NCBI RefSeq assembly: GCF_004322705.1
Contig: NZ_SIZZ01000003.1
Location: forward strand, 248,001 to 312,000
Direction of reading: 5' to 3'
Source: Dyella terrae
GTDB lineage: Bacteria; Pseudomonadota; Gammaproteobacteria; Xanthomonadales; Rhodanobacteraceae
DNA length: 64,000 bases
The notes beneath the pieces were generated by a model. That model saw only the letters and a list, made by a program, of their open reading frames with translations. It made no database searches and was not told where the DNA came from. Below, piece after piece: positions 63,401-64,000 of this stretch. Position 1 is the first letter of the stretch; every line of letters begins with the position of its first letter. The position numbers and the translations under genes were made by a program.

Positions 63401-64000
63401 GCTCGATCACGACTCGCAGGACCAGGAACAGGGCCTGTTTTCCCATCTGATCGAACTGCGTTCGCGCCTGCTCAAGGCGTCGGCCACCGTGGTGATCGTG
63501 CTGCTGGCGCTCATTCCGTTCGCCAATCGCCTTTACACCGAGCTGGCGGCGCCGCTGATGGCGCGCCTGCCACAGGGCGCGCACCTTATCGCGACCGAAG
63601 TGGCCAGTCCCTTCGTCACGCCGTTGAAACTGGCGTTTTACGCCTCGCTGTTCATCAGCATGCCGATGATCCTGTATCAGCTGTGGGCTTTCGTCAGTCC
63701 CGGTCTGTACCGGCACGAGAAGCGCCTGGCGCGTCCGCTGCTCGGTGCCGCGCTGCTGTTGTTCTACGCCGGCTGCGCGTTCGCGTACTTTCTGGTGCTG
63801 CCTGCGGCGTTCAAGTTCCTGACGGCGGTGACGCCCGAGGGCGTGGAGATGATGACGGACATCACCCACTACCTCGACTTCGTCATGCTGATGTTCTTCG
63901 CCTTCGGCCTGTGCTTCGAAGTGCCGGTGGCGGTGGTCATCCTCGCGGCGATCGGCATCGTCAACGTCGATCAGCTGCGCAACGGACGTCGCTATGCCAT
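63387..64000 (+). CDS. tatC: Twin-arginine translocase subunit TatC (C-terminus outside window)
   Basis: About 204 codons of TatC are visible and the frame runs off the end. SHLIELRSRLLKA is the conserved N-terminal motif that contacts signal peptides. Membrane helices include VVIVLLALIPFANRLY, LKLAFYASLFISMPMILYQL and FLVLPAAFKFL, and FAFGLCFEVPV is typical of the core. TatC is the receptor of the translocase. Confidence 0.96.
   Translation, partial: MAAPELDHDSQDQEQGLFSHLIELRSRLLKASATVVIVLLALIPFANRLYTELAAPLMARLPQGAHLIATEVASPFVTPLKLAFYASLFISMPMILYQLWAFVSPGLYRHEKRLARPLLGAALLLFYAGCAFAYFLVLPAAFKFLTAVTPEGVEMMTDITHYLDFVMLMFFAFGLCFEVPVAVVILAAIGIVNVDQLRNGRRYA

Overview
This is a 64 kb, GC-rich, gene-dense chromosomal window from a gammaproteobacterium, most probably of the order Lysobacterales (Xanthomonadales), family Rhodanobacteraceae (Dyella, Luteibacter or Rhodanobacter type). 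That placement is an inference. It rests on the gene families, on CRP/Clp-type dyads, on REP-like palindromes built on CCGGCGAAAGCCGG, and on a family of intergenic repeats carrying an ACTTTTCTTTT...AAAAGAAAAGT inverted repeat that I associate from memory with these bacteria. I saw no rRNA, tRNA, IS element, prophage or CRISPR array. Most sequence is ordinary core genome with several accessory modules.

Layout. 1-1715: a BlaI/BlaR1-type repressor-sensor pair with two operator dyads, cut by the window edge. 1848-5104: a lipoprotein with a decayed tandem relic of itself, then an exported CocE/S15-type hydrolase. 5270-9458: the class Ia ribonucleotide reductase operon nrdA - small gene - nrdB, read from a clear promoter through a cobalamin riboswitch. 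9704-16286: an acyl-CoA synthetase, a small exported protein, zapE with an alpha/beta hydrolase, acpH, a 1 kb field of tandem 0.44-0.51 kb repeats, and a cytochrome c5. 16682-24710: an RND pump of MdtABC layout with structured intercistronic gaps. 24866-28804: a LysM protein and a lipoprotein, a terminator copied five times in tandem, an exported cupin, and monomeric isocitrate dehydrogenase. 28926-32182: an overlapping helicase-exonuclease pair of the MrfA/MrfB DNA repair type. 32279-44740: a serine hydrolase and VOC protein, an acyltransferase in operon with a LytS/LytTR two-component system, small exported proteins, an ArsR regulator, an OprB porin, dbpA and rluF. 44850-47426: the YadGH-type ABC transporter and a flavin reductase, flanked by a shared repeat family. 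47670-53162: a chaperone-usher fimbrial cluster. 53327-59824: a regulatory region with two CRP/Clp sites facing the fimbrial genes and two TGTCAAG-N4-CTTGACA dyads facing a six-helix membrane protein, an XRE regulator, a periplasmic hydrolase, an ABC exporter and an M49-like lipoprotein peptidase. 59978-64000: an alpha/beta hydrolase with hemH, a SYLF-domain protein, and tatA, tatB and the start of tatC.

How the parts work together. The nrd operon appears to be turned down when cobalamin is plentiful, which predicts a B12-dependent ribonucleotide reductase elsewhere in the genome. The fimbrial operon is probably under cAMP-CRP/Clp-type control. The least explained unit is the membrane protein-XRE-hydrolase-ABC-peptidase run. 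Its two matching dyads, one over the -35 box, suggest autorepression by its own XRE protein, and the last gene has its ribosome site and start codon inside a perfect 13-bp hairpin arm. I rank this, the riboswitch-nrd arrangement and the MrfAB pair as the most worthwhile to follow up.
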